Part shown: positions 1-10,781 of the stretch, piece by piece
Layout: every line of letters begins with the position of its first letter
Position numbering within the stretch: position 1 is the first letter of the stretch
Source of the DNA: Antilocapra americana
Taxonomy: Eukaryota > Chordata > Mammalia > Artiodactyla > Antilocapridae
Assembly (NCBI GenBank): GCA_007570785.1
Contig: ML664161.1
Span: 43,920,418 to 43,984,417 of the forward strand
Length of the DNA: 64,000 nucleotides
Direction of reading: 5' to 3'
Notes under the pieces: model-generated
What the model saw: only the letters and a program-made list of their open reading frames with translations
Database searches by the model: none
What the model was told of the DNA's origin: nothing
Program-made: the position numbers and the translations under genes

Positions 1-122
1 AATCCACTCCAGTGTTCTTGCCTGGAGAATCCCAGGGATGGCAGAGCCTGGTGGGCTGCCATCTATGGAGTCGAACAGAGTCGGACAGAACTGAAGTGAC
101 TTAGTAGCAGCAGCAGCAGCAG
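1..122 (+). mobile_element. Bov-tA/Bov-A SINE, 3' part, with AGC microsatellite
   Basis: The sequence from ACTCCAGT through GGACAGAACTGAAG is the Bov-A body that follows the tRNA head in Bov-tA elements. It ends in an AGC repeat (about 107-122), the common microsatellite tail of this family. The 5' part is cut by the window edge. Confidence 0.85.
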
Positions 123-1218
123 AACTAGAATGATGTAAAAGAATAAAAATGCTTATTAAAAGTTTAAAATGTTACAGCTTTAGGTGGTTACTTTGTTTGA
201 TGATATGAACAGCTAGAACACCAAATAATTCTACAAAGTACAGATACAATTTTATCTACACTATTTTGCCTGGCGTTACTATTTAAAAGTTTAGAAACAA
301 ATATGAGCTCAAAAAGGCTATACAACCACACACAGAAATGGACAACTGACTTTTGACAGAAGTGGAAAGGCAATTCAGCAGAGGAAGTATAGCATTTTAA
401 CAAGTGGTGGTAAAACAAGTTGATGTACAAATGCAAAACAGGATACTTCAAACCATACCCTGTGCCATAAGCAAAAATAAACTAAATATGAATGGCAGAT
501 TGAAATGTAAAACCTTAAACTACAAAACTTCCTTTGTGACCTTAGATTAGGTAGATTTACTGGCTACAACACTGAAAACAAAACCAACACACGAACAAAT
601 TAGTAAATTGTATTTCATAAACGTAGTAAACACCTGCTCTTCAAGAAAGATCATTAGAACTGAAAGACAAGTTACAGACTGGGAGAAAATATTTGCAAAG
701 CATAAATCTGATAAAGGACTCACACCTAGGCCATAAAAAGAACTCCTAAAATTCTGTAAGAAAACTACACAATTAAAATGATGGGCAAAAGATGTGAAGA
801 TATACTGTACAAAGAAAATATGAGTGGCAAATAAATACATGAAAATATGCTTAATACTAGGAAAATGCAAAGCAAATAACAACGAAATGCCACTTAGCAG
901 GACTGACCACAGGAAGTGTTGGTAAGGATGCAGAACTAGAACTTTCATGTACTGCTGGTAGGAACGTAAATGTACAACCACTATGAAAAGCAATTTGGCA
1001 GTTTCTTACAGACCTAAGCATACACCTATCATATGACCCAGTCATTCTATCCTTGGCATTTACCCATGAGAAATCAAAGCTCATGTCCAAACAAAGACTT
1101 TTACATGGAAGCTCATAGTCACTTTATTCATAATAGCCAAAAAGCAGAAACACAACCCAAATATCCATTAACAAGTGAAGGGATAAACAAATTGTGGCAT
1201 CTGTGGTATACACTGAAT

Positions 1219-1429
1219 GTTGTTGTTGCTGTTTAGTTGCTAAGCAATGTCAGACTCTTTTGAGACCCTGTGGACTGTAGCCCACCAGGCTCCTCTGTCC
1301 ATGGGATCTCCCAGGCAAGAATACTGGAGTGGGTTGTCATTTCCTTCTTCAGGGTTTCTTCCTGGACCTGATTAAACGCACGTCTCCTGTGTTGGCAGCT
1401 GGATTCTTTACCAATGCGTCACCTGTGAA
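1219..1429 (-). mobile_element. Bov-tA SINE
   Basis: The minus-strand copy has a Bov-A body (CAGACTCTTTTGAGACC on the plus strand) followed by a degraded tRNA head ending near 1,429, and a (TTG)n tail at its left end. It is flanked by TACACTGAAT (1,209-1,218) and TACAGTGAAT (1,430-1,439), a likely target-site duplication. Confidence 0.85.
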
Positions 1430-1439
1430 TACAGTGAAT

Positions 1440-1794
1440 GTGCTGTGTGCTTAGTCCCACTTGGTAGACTACACTCAGTAGTCACTCAGTGTCCTACTCT
1501 TCGTGACCCCATGGACTGCAGCCCGCCAGGCTCCTCTGTCCATGGCGATTCTCCAGGAAAGAATACTGGAGTGGGTTGCCATGCCTTCCTTCAGGGGATC
1601 TTCCCAACCAGGGATCAAACCCAGGTCTCCCGCATTGCAGGCATATTCTTTACCAGTTGAGCCACGATGGAAGGCCAATACTGAAGTGGGTAGCCTATCC
1701 CTTCTCCAGGGGACCTTCCTGATCCAGGAATCGAACCAGGGTCTCCTGCATTGCAGGCGGATTCTATACCAGCTCAACCACCAGGGAAGCCCAA
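1440..1794 (-). mobile_element. Bov-tA SINE with two tRNA heads
   Basis: Read on the minus strand it has a tRNA-like head (from about 1,790), a second complete head (from about 1,668) and then a Bov-A body. Both heads carry the B-box-like GGTTTGATCC/GGTTCGATTCC. It is flanked by TACAGTGAAT at 1,430 and 1,795. The same double-head layout recurs at 36,836-37,158. Confidence 0.85.
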
Positions 1795-1840
1795 TACAGT
1801 GAATACTCAGCAATTAAAAAAAAAAAAAATGAACTGGGCC

Positions 1841-2138
1841 TCCCTGGTGGCTCAGTGGTAAAGAATTCACTTGCCAATGCAGGAGACACGGGTTTGATCC
1901 CTGGTCCAGGAAGACCCTACATGCTGTGGGGCAACTAAGCCTGTGTGCCACAACTGCTGAGCCCGTGCTCTAGAGCCCAAGAGCCACAGCTCCTGAAGCC
2001 TTTGCACCTGTGCTGTGCAACACGAGAAGCCACAGCAGAGAAGTCTGCCCACAGCAACTAGAGAGCCTTGCTCTCCACAACTACAGAAAAGCTCATGCAG
2101 CAATGAAGACCCGGCACAGACCAAAAAAAAAAAAAAAG
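1841..2138 (+). mobile_element. CHRL-type SINE (tRNA-Glu derived, full length)
   Basis: It starts with the tRNA-Glu-like CCTCCCTGGTGGCTCAGTGG head and GGTTTGATCCCTGG B box, continues through the typical GCCACAACTGCTGAG body and ends in an A tail of 14. This is the long form of the cetartiodactyl CHR family. Confidence 0.85.
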
Positions 2139-3747
2139 AAATGAATCACTGAAGCCTATAAAAGAGGTAGAACTAACCCACAGTGATAGAAAAGGATCAG
2201 TCAGTGGTCCCTGTGGACAAGCAGTGGGGAGGTATGGAAGGGAAGGATCACACACAGGCAGGAGGAAATTTCTTTTGAAGGTGATGGGCATGTTCACTAC
2301 ACTGATTGTAATGACGGTTTCATGGGTGTATACATATATCAAATGTCAAACAGTACTTTTGAAATACATGCAATTATGTCAATTATACCTTAATAACACT
2401 TAAAGAAAATAAAAGCACAAAGTATTGACAATATGACTCCTGTAAGGGCATAATGCTTACACAGAATACATTGTATTCACTTTTGTTTTTACTTGTTAGC
2501 TAACAGTAATTAAAGACCATATGACCTATACTAATAAGAGAACCTTAACCCTGGGAATACTGTAGATGGAACAGCTGAAAACAACCAAATGGGCTTTTGT
2601 CTGTTTTGAACCAACTTACGTAGCTCCTGATAAGGCTGTGTGGGTACTTACTTGTTCAGCTGAGTTCAGCAAATCATGCAACTTCCCATAGTCCCATAAG
2701 AGCTCAGGAGTTTATTAGTCAGAAATGCCTCTAAAGTACTTGCTCTTTTATGTTTGAGATAAAAGCTTAATGACAGTATCTTTGGTGAGGATTTAGGAAA
2801 AGAATCCTATGTTGAGCCATGAGGCATAGAAGAGTTTGTCTTCTAAACCTCAGGCTAAACTATAGTATTTTGGATATCAAAGTTGCTATAATGCAATAAC
2901 TCATTTGGAGTGTGAAGGTGGAGGGAGTTATCATCTATTGTTTTATTCTACTCTGAGATAGAAATAGCTTACAATAAAGTTTATAAAATAGTTTAAAATA
3001 AGGAATTAGTAGTCTGTTTATCTTCGCCTGTTTATAGGTGTTTCCCCTTACCCAACAGTATCTTTGTGTGAAGATGAGATCATATTTAAAACACACACAA
3101 ATAACAATAGCAAGTACTATTAATCTATTCAAGCACTGTAGGCGTACCAAGTTGGGACTTGAGTATCCTATATTTTAAGTGTCTACTCTGGATCATGCTA
3201 AAGAGTCTGGTGTCACTTAGCCTATTCCTTGGATTAATAAGAGGTATTCTTCTTCTTAAAACAAATGAAAGAGGACACTGAAAAGAAGCATGTTATATTC
3301 AAAATAATCTGTGGATATTCTAACTCGTCTTATTAAAGTCTCTCACTGCCTAAATCTGCCTAAACCCAGGACTAGGATTTATAGAGTACAGTTAAGTCCA
3401 TTTTTCACAAGAAAAGTTTACACTTAGCTAATTATCACACTCTCAATGTTCATACTGATTGGCAATCTGACTCCCCAGGTTTTATTTGAGAGCTCTAACA
3501 AAATTGTTTTGGTACATAAAATCAGCAACTTTCACAATTATTAACAACTGTAGTATGCCATTCTTTTAATAATTACATTCAAACTTCAACTGATAGAATT
3601 TCAACGTATGAGTCACATAAACAGCACTTTAAATTGTATTTATAACGCTTACCATTCTTTGAGAGTAACAAGAAGTCATGACATTTGTCAGACCTTGTTC
3701 TCACACTGACATTGTTATACTAATTAGATATGATGGTAACCTATGCT

Positions 3748-3757
3748 ATCACGTGAT
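3748..3757. promoter_or_regulatory. Intronic E-box palindrome ATCACGTGAT
   Basis: A perfect ten-base palindrome holds the TCACGTGA core preferred by TFEB/USF-type factors, with another GTCACGT at 3,762-3,768. It lies in ATP6V1A intron 1 outside recognised repeats. Function is not shown. Confidence 0.3.
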
Positions 3758-3869
3758 GGCAGTCACGTAATTCAGGGACGCTAAAAATGTTAAAGGCATT
3801 TAGCTATTCAGCTTCCCAAAGATTCAAGCTAAATGCCAGATTTTGGCAAAATACTGAGGACAAATCTGA

Positions 3870-4090
3870 TCTTCAGTGCATCCCTAAATGGAAGAATGAT
3901 TGGGCAATACCCATCAAAATTCAAAATGTACATATTGTTTGACTTACCTCTTTAATTTTCAGGAATTTACTTTATCTACTAACAAAATATCTATTACAGC
4001 ACTATTTCTTACAGCAAAAAAAAAAGGAATGTCCATTAATATGGAGAATACAGTAAATATCACTTGTGGTAGTATGAGATGAGAGGTTGT
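3870..4090 (+). mobile_element. L1 3' UTR-like fragment
   Basis: Wording such as tacagcactatttcttacagc and atgtccattaatatgg matches old L1 3' sequence (the field of 'isolated' phrases common in L1 tails). It is followed by a MIR and then a further L1-like piece at 4,323-4,560, which may be the same element. Confidence 0.45.
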
Positions 4091-4109
4091 GGTATTAAGA
4101 CAGTAACCT

Positions 4110-4322
4110 GGAAAAAGACTCTCTTTTCCTCCAGAGTTCTATTACTGATAAACTGTGTGACACTGGCGGGCATTTAATCACTCAAAGGCTAAACTGCCTC
4201 ATTTGTTAAAATGAGGATTAAAACAATACCTAGTCTCCTAAGGTTGTTGTGAGCCTTGCACAACTTAATTGAAGAAAAGTGCCCAACACAGGAGTAAATT
4301 ATCAATAAATGTTACATAGGAT
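4110..4322 (+). mobile_element. MIR SINE
   Basis: The core features of MIR are visible: CTGTGTGACACTGG, CTGCCTCATTTGTTAAAATG, GGTTGTTGTGAG and a terminal ATCAATAAATGTTA. Divergence is high, as expected for this ancient family. Confidence 0.7.
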
Positions 4323-4560
4323 GATGGTGGTACATTAGCACAACTGAGTACTAGAGAATTATTAAAAAGAATGCGGCATCTTTAACTGTATCAATGTGGA
4401 AAAATCTCCAAGGTAATATTGTTAAGTGAAAAATGTAATGCCCAGAGTAATATGATGAGATGCTACCTTTGTGAACAAAAAGAGTAAGGATGAAGAGGGA
4501 GAAAACGCCCATTATGTATGAATCTATAACTTTTACTATATTTCTACATGTATCATCCAT
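4323..4560 (+). mobile_element. L1 3' fragment
   Basis: Phrases resembling the L1 3' UTR (ATTGTTAAGTGAAAAATGTAATGC followed by a 'gatgagatgctaccttt'-like stretch) support an old plus-strand L1 relic. The family is not resolved. Confidence 0.45.
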
Positions 4561-4676
4561 TCAACTTAGTTAAAAATATTGAATGATTAGATGTGTTCTA
4601 AAACAACTAAGCCAGGGGGTAAACTTACTATATATACCTAATTAAATAATGGCAAACATGCATATAGCTCTTATTT

Positions 4677-4678
<2 letters not shown>

Positions 4679-4710
<32 letters not shown>
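4679..4710. repeat. (TA)n microsatellite
   Basis: About 15 uninterrupted TA units are followed by a short CACACC stretch. It is likely length-polymorphic. Confidence 0.95.
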
Positions 4711-4711
<1 letters not shown>

Positions 4712-4713
<2 letters not shown>

Positions 4714-4905
4714 CAGTAATTCTAATCACTTTTCTTATTCATTTAATCCTCACAACACTTAATGAAATAACTATACTTCTAATATCCTTATTTTAGAGCT
4801 AAGAAAATGCAATAAGGAAGATAAACTTCCCCAGGATTTGAGCCAGTCTGGCCTCAGTACTTACACACCTAACCTCTTTGCTAGCTGTACTGCCTCTCAA
4901 TACTA
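4712..4905 (+). mobile_element. MIR/L2-like ancient repeat
   Basis: ATTTAATCCTCACAACA, CTTATTTTAGAGCTAAGAAAATG and GATTTGAGCCAGTCTGGC follow the MIR core and tail order. It abuts the CHRL SINE at 4,916. Confidence 0.6.
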
Positions 4906-4915
4906 CTATAAGATT

Positions 4916-5216
4916 ACTTTTATTTATTTTTGGTTGTGTTGGGTCTTCATTGCTGTGAGCAGGCCTACCCTAGTTGTAGCAAGCTGGGGCTACTCTCTAT
5001 TGCCGTACATGGGCTTCTCATGGTGGTGGGTGGCTTCTCTTGTCGGGCAGCACTGGCCTTGGGCGCTCGGGCTTCAGTAGTTGGGGTTTGCGGCCTCCAG
5101 AGCACAGGCTCAATAGTTGTGGAGCATGGGCTTAGCTGATCCCCAGCATGTGGGAATCTTCCGGGACCACAGAAGATTGGCAGGCAGATTCTCATCCCGC
5201 ACCACCAGGAAGTCCT
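4916..5216 (-). mobile_element. CHRL-type SINE
   Basis: The plus strand reads from a T-rich tail, through GGTTGTGTTGGGTCTTC and the GC-rich body, to ACCACCAGGAAGTCC, the complement of the tRNA-Glu-like head. It is therefore full length on the minus strand. Confidence 0.85.
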
Positions 5217-5224
5217 AAAGTTAC

Positions 5225-5560
5225 TTTTTATTTATATATATCCCAACTCTTTCCAAAAAGAATTCGTGCACTTCTCAAAAATGACAATCAGAACTCCCAT
5301 ATGATCCAACAATTTCACTCTTGGCTACTTTTTTTGAAGAAAGTAAAAACATTTGATTAGAAAAGATATATGCACCCCACTCTGTTCTTTGCAGTATTAC
5401 TAATGATTGCCCAATTAAGGAAGCAACCAAGTACCCATCAACAGATGAAAGGACAAAGATCATGTGGTATACACATACAATGGAATATTCCTCAGCCATA
5501 ACGAAGAATGAAGTCTTGCTACTTGCAACAACATAGACATGGATGCTTTCAACAGGTAAC
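5225..5560 (+). mobile_element. L1 3' fragment
   Basis: CATATGATCCAACAATTTCACT, CAACAGATGAAAGGAC and ATGGAATATTCCTCAGCC are familiar L1 ORF2-end/3' UTR phrases. No frame is intact. Confidence 0.7.
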
Positions 5561-6944
5561 AAATCTCACTCTAAACCATCTGCTGTTTTCTATTATGACT
5601 TTGAATGATATATTAATTTCAGACTCTTAAAAGGACTGAAATCAAGTACAAGATTAGTTATTAGTTAAAATTACTTTTAATTTTGCTTTACAGGCAACCT
5701 TGCTTGAAGCTTTCTTAAGGAGAGTTAATCTTCTACCTAGATTTTTTACTCACCAAAACCCAAATGTGGACTTCTCCTTATGCTGTCATATGATTACATC
5801 AGGTGACAGACTCCATACTTGCGCAATATGCTCTATAATCCCCAAAGAAGAACCATTTCTGGAAGACTTAATATTCACACAAAAATAAAATTTGTAACCC
5901 CATCTTATAATGCCTATCACTTTCCTATGCATTTTTTATGACATCTTCTTATTGGGTGCCCATGGGTTATCACATATACAAAATTAAGGAAAGTTTATGG
6001 AATTATCAGTATAATTTATAAACTTTCCCTTCAGATACTTGAGTAAATAAGACAAAAAAAATTTCAGACAATTGCCATTTCTGGCAATCCCAAAGAGCGG
6101 GACTGCTGGATGGAAGAATATGTATTTTTAATATTAGCAGATACTGCTTGATTGTTTACTAAAAAGAAATCCCACAAAACTCTAACTAGCATTTTGAGAC
6201 AATCCTTTATCACACATCCCTACTACCAGTAGGTTTACCACTTAATTTTTACTAATCAGAAAAAAATTTCATTGTTAGACTATTGATTACTAGTGAAGTT
6301 ACACATTTTTTCATAAGTCTATAGAATGCTTCGATTTTTCTTGAAGTTCTGGTCACATGCTTTACCCATGTTTCTGTTGTGTGCACTTTTAACTCTTCAA
6401 CTGTTATGCGTATTTCAATTTTCTTAAATCTATCTTCTATTTTTGCCATTGAAATATTCTTCATTTCTCTGTGTGCTCACATTTCTATGTTTACTTCCAT
6501 GACTTTCAGATTTCCTATCTTGGTTTAAAAGATCATTACTACATTTAGATGGTAAATAAAAAAAAATTTTAGGAACTAACATTTTAAATATTTAAGTTTT
6601 TAATCATCTTGAAATTGGTTTCTGCATATGCTACAAAGTACTGGCTCAATTTAATTTCTTTCAGACAGATAAACTGTGTCAGTTATATTTACTACATATG
6701 CCCTCTTTTCCCCCACTAGATTGAAATATCACCTTGCCATATATTAAATTCCTTTATATTCTGGGTTTACTTCTACTTTTTAAAATTCTGCTGAACTTAC
6801 AAAGGCCTAAAAATATACCTTCACTTATAAATTTAAATAACATATTCATTATCTAGATAAGTTGAAACATTTTCAATTAAAGATATTAAAGTAACTAAGA
6901 AGAAATCATCATTTAAATGGCTCAATGCTCCATTGCAAATTAAA

Positions 6945-7072
6945 AAATTTTGGGGGGGAGGGAGGAGGGAGGGGGGTTCTGGAGGGGGAGCATATGTAAA
7001 CCCATGGTGATATCATGTCATTGTTTGGCAAAACTAATAAAAAAATGTTTAATAAAAAAAATTAAGTAATTA
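6945..7072 (+). mobile_element. Ruminant L1 3' UTR tail with G-rich tract
   Basis: A G-rich run (6,952-6,989), then catatgtaaacccatggtg, cattgtttggcaaaactaat and an A-rich end match the young bovine L1 3' tail. The element is extremely 5'-truncated. Confidence 0.7.
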
Positions 7073-7099
7073 AATATTCAGATATAAAAGGAAAGACCC

Positions 7100-7131
7100 C
7101 CCAAAAAATAAATAAATAAATAAATAAATAA
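7100..7131. repeat. (AAAT)n microsatellite
   Basis: Six or more AAAT units sit behind an A-rich stretch, probably grown from an L1 or SINE tail. Confidence 0.9.
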
Positions 7132-7250
7132 AAAATTTTTGCTGCTCAAAGCAAGTAACAGTAATTGGAGAAACTCAAAACATACAATAAATTTTAAATC
7201 TTTCTTAAAACTCTTAGAGATAATGACTTATTTGCTGAATTTCCATCATC

Positions 7251-7296
7251 TTTTACATATATATATATGTAAAATGATTGTATATATACAATCATT
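7251..7296. repeat. Two adjacent perfect AT-rich palindromes
   Basis: Positions 7,251-7,274 form a perfect 24-base palindrome (TTTTACAT...ATGTAAAA) and 7,273-7,296 a second one (AATGATTG...CAATCATT), sharing two bases. Each can form a hairpin or cruciform. Confidence 0.9.
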
Positions 7297-7597
7297 ATTA
7301 TAGTTTCTGAATCATGCCCTTTCTTAATTTTTATGTTTTCTAATACAATCAGTCTTCTCTACTTTATTTTTAAATAAACACTTTAAGAATTAAACTAAGA
7401 AATAACTACAAACGTAACATAAGCCTGGTTGTTTTTCATTGCTCAAGCACAGGTGGAGCTCTTCTGCATTATATCATGCATGGCACATTGTTGATATACT
7501 TTTTAAAAATGTTTTTCAACAAAAGAACAATAGTTTCCACAGACAGTATTAAAACTCAAAATTGAAAATTTTATTGTAGTAGCTAGTCATAATATTG

Positions 7598-7812
7598 AGG
7601 GCTTGCCAAGTGGCTCAGTGGTAAAGAATCCGCCTGCTCATGCAGGAGACCCTGGAGGTTGGGGTTTGATCCCTGGGTCAGGAAGATTCCCAGAAGAGGA
7701 AAGGGCAACCCACTTCAGTATTCTTGCCTGAATATCCCATGGACAGAGAAGCCTGGCAAGCTACAGTCCATGCATTCGTAAAGAGTTGGACATGACTGAG
7801 CTGAGCGACTCA
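7598..7812 (+). mobile_element. Bov-tA SINE
   Basis: The tRNA-like head (GTGGCTCAGTGGTAAAGAAT, GGTTTGATCCCTGG) is followed by the Bov-A body ending GTTGGACATGACTGAG. It is complete, and its tail is degenerate. Confidence 0.9.
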
Positions 7813-8667
7813 GCATGCACTCAAAGTCACAATATCGACACCAAGAAAACAGCAACAAAAAACATCATTAGGTTAAATCTCAAAATACCCATGAAATACC
7901 ATCAATTTTTGAAAACTAATAACAGTTGTGAAATTCATTATATGGAGCTAACTATGAACAAATATAAAGGTGAGTTTAAAATAATCATTAGATAATTTTA
8001 TTCACATAGTAACTAATTATAAACATGACTTTAATAATTTCAGGTAATAAGATTTATTATTATGAAAATATACATCTATTTCAGCTAACTATAAATATAC
8101 ACACTATGTCTATGTGTTTACTATATATATATATAATATGTATATACTGTATACATAAAAGAATACACTTATATAAACCAAAGTCACTGTCAGTTCACAG
8201 CAGGAAACAAAAACATGGTAGCTTTTAAAATCTCTCCAGAAATATGTAAAATACAGTTACTGATTATTATTTATTTCACTATAATAGAAAACCTGACATT
8301 AAAGAGAATATTCAATCATCTCTTCATAACATCTTTCCTTAGAATGAGTTATTTTTTTCAGGATTAAGGTGAAACATAAACTTATGCTAGCTATACTTCA
8401 ATTACTATTTAATTTACTGACATTTTCCAATACAAAAATGAGATATAAAAAACATTTAGAATAAAGGGCAGAAATTAAAATATAAGCACAAACTCAAAAG
8501 TCCCTCCCGTACAGGTTGGGATAATTTTAATACATTTCTAAGAATTTAGAAATAAATACCGCTTTAAACTGATTCCACATATTAATGATCACAAGCTCTG
8601 GAATATCTTTATACAGAAAATATTGTCATTGCAGTTGCCAAAGTAATGAGCTTTATGTTGATATTTC

Positions 8668-8850
8668 TTCAGTTCAGTTCAGTCGCTCAGTCGTGTCCGA
8701 CTCTTTGTGACCCCACGAACAGCAGCATGCCAGGCCTCACTGTCCGTCACCAACTCCCAGAGTCCACCCAAACCCATGTCCATCGAGTCAGTGATGCCAT
8801 CCAGCCATCTCACCCTCTGTCACCCCATCCCCTTCTCCTCCTGTCATCCT
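8668..8850 (-). mobile_element. BovB LINE 3' end, truncated
   Basis: The plus strand starts TTCAGTTCAGTTCAGTCGCTC, the complement of the BovB terminal repeat, then runs through CCAACTCCCAGAGTCCACC to CCCCTTCTCCTCCTG. Only about 180 bases of the 3' end are present. Confidence 0.85.
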
Positions 8851-8885
8851 AATATTTCTTAGTTTCTAGTAATAAATCTGTTTTA

Positions 8886-9145
8886 GGGCTTCCCTGGTGG
8901 TCCAGTGGTTAACAATTCACCTTGTAATGCAGGGGACATGGGTTTGATCCCTGGTCCAGGAAGATCTCACATGCTTCAAGGTAACTATGCTCGTGTGCCA
9001 CAACTACCAAAGGTAGTATGTCTACAGCCAATGCTCTACAAGAGAAGCCACCACAAGTCTGCAACTAAAGACCAGCCCCATCTCACCACAACTGGGGAAA
9101 AGCCCGCACAGCACAAAGACCCAGTGCAGCCAAAAAAAAAAAAGA
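8886..9145 (+). mobile_element. CHRL-type SINE
   Basis: It has the head GGCTTCCCTGGTGGTCCAGTGG and GGTTTGATCCCTGG, a body with GTGCCACAACTACC, and a CCAGTGCAGCC plus A tail. It lies just downstream of the BovB end at 8,850. Confidence 0.85.
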
Positions 9146-9317
9146 TAATTAAAAAACAAATAAAATCTGTTTTAGAATCTTTGCTAGAGGTAAATTTTTC
9201 TTGCTACGAGTAATAGCCTTATTTCAAAGTTTACTCCTTTCTCCATATCCCAAACTTGTTGTGTAATTTTATAGGATATCTAAAAGTCTCCTTTAGAAAT
9301 TCAGTATGTATAGTTAA

Positions 9318-9540
9318 ACTGTTGTTGTTGTTCAGTTGCTAAGTCGTATCCAACTCTTTGCAACCCCATAAACTAACTGGAGCACACCAGGCTTCCCTGT
9401 CCTTTACTATCTCCCTAAATTTGCTCAAATTTATGTTCATTGAGTCAGTGATGCCATCCAACCATCTCAACCTCTGTTGCCCCATTCTCCTCTTGCCCTC
9501 AATCTTTCCTAGCATCGACTCCACAGTGGACGGCGACTAG
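9318..9540 (-). mobile_element. BovB LINE 3' end, truncated
   Basis: A TTG/GTT repeat tail is followed by TTCAGTTGCTAAGTCGTATCC and later GTCAGTGATGCCATCCAACC, the complement of the BovB 3' end. Confidence 0.8.
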
Positions 9541-9589
9541 ATATCAGTAAAATTACTTTTTAGAATGCAAAAAGTATATACTAAGCCCT

Positions 9590-9770
9590 CTGCATTCATG
9601 ATCTAATTTAACAGTATCTGTAGCGTAGATTTAAACATGAGAAAATGTAAGCTTAGATTAAGTAAACTGTCCAAGGTCACACAGCTTAAATATGTGGTAA
9701 GGCCAGAACTTGAACCCAGGTCTATACGATCAAGAAATCTATTCTTGTAAAGTTTGTACAATCTTGCTTC
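9590..9770 (+). mobile_element. MIR SINE
   Basis: CTGTCCAAGGTCACACAGCTTA, then GGCCAGAACTTGAACCCAGG, are the conserved MIR 3' core phrases. Confidence 0.75.
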
Positions 9771-10654
9771 ACATTTAAATACTACTTAGTTTTAAAATTA
9801 CTTTCACAAAGATTATTTAGGGTTTCTCTAACTTGAAATCTTAATACCCTTGACAGAAAGGTCCTAAACATCAAACCCTAAGCCCCCAATCCCAACTTTT
9901 CTAAAAAGCATATAACTGAAGTGGCAGCGCTGAAGGATGATCTACTGACTTCAGTCTAGTGCTACAGCACATGCCACCTTACAGTGCCCTCTTGTACATT
10001 AACTACAACTCACTCCGCTTTCCTTCCCTCCCATATCATCCAAACTACAACATTAATGCTGTGAAAATAAGTTGGTTACTACGTTAATAAAGACCACCTG
10101 AGGTTCATATCTATTCTACTGACCATGATTTTGATGGCTACCATTGACGATTTATACTTGAAAGCTAGTATCTAGTGCGTTACCTTAGAAGGCACTGAGA
10201 TCTGCAGGAATTCTAAAACTAGTTTAATCTCCCTGTCCAGTTATCTCATACTCAGTCAATAAACAATTCATTGAATGCCTGTCAAGTACTCATCATCCAG
10301 GAGCTAAAGACAAAGAGTAGGGACACTGTCCTTGAATTCCTAGGAGTTTTATAGTTTATTAAGGTAAACTATACTGTTCAGCCCAGCAAACAGTAATTAA
10401 AAACAATGTTCTGGAGGTGAAAATAGAGGAATGGAATATTGTGCAGTATTCTACAGAAGTGAGTGCCTTGCTCTGCACACAGAGGAAGAAAGCATTCTTG
10501 GTGCTGGCCATAATCTATAAAGATAGTGACATATAAGCAAGACTTCAGAGTAAGCATACAAGAGGTGTTGGGGACTCAAACACAAGAACCCCTGTGTGCC
10601 ATTTAATACTGAATTTCAGCACAGTTCTCTAATGAATGTTAAGACTTCTTTATA

Positions 10655-10781
10655 GAGAATATCCTGGCAGTCCAGTAGTTAGGACTCATCCCTTTCACTG
10701 CCAAGGGCCTGGGTATGATCCCTGATGGGGGAACTAGGAACTAACATCCCTCAAGCCATGAGGCAAGGCCAAAAAAGAGAG
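10655..10781 (+). mobile_element. CHR-2 (short tRNA-Glu) SINE
   Basis: ATCCTGGCAGTCCAGTAGTTAG, GGGTATGATCCCTGATGG and AAGGCCAAAAAAGA give the head, B box and tail of the short CHR form. Confidence 0.8.

Larger units (their letters stand above)
600..2412 (+). mobile_element. Old L1 LINE 3' segment, interrupted by SINEs
   Basis: Phrases typical of the L1 ORF2 end and 3' UTR occur in order: gggagaaaatatttgcaaag, tgggcaaaagatgtgaa, a run like tactgctggtaggaacgtaa, and a tail with tatacataagtatc-type wording after 2,140. The element is split by Bov-tA insertions (1,219-1,794) and a CHRL SINE (1,841-2,138). No open reading frame survives. Confidence 0.7.

Noticed and set aside
1475..1813. 112-residue minus-strand frame, and similar frames at 8,905, 15,063, 36,827 and 63,728
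   Set aside because: They are translations of Bov-tA, Bov-A or CHR SINEs and recur wherever those elements occur.
8886..8960. tRNA-Glu-like sequences with A/B-box resemblance, here and at many SINE heads
   Set aside because: They are SINE heads with degraded tRNA folding, followed by SINE bodies and A tails, not tRNA genes.
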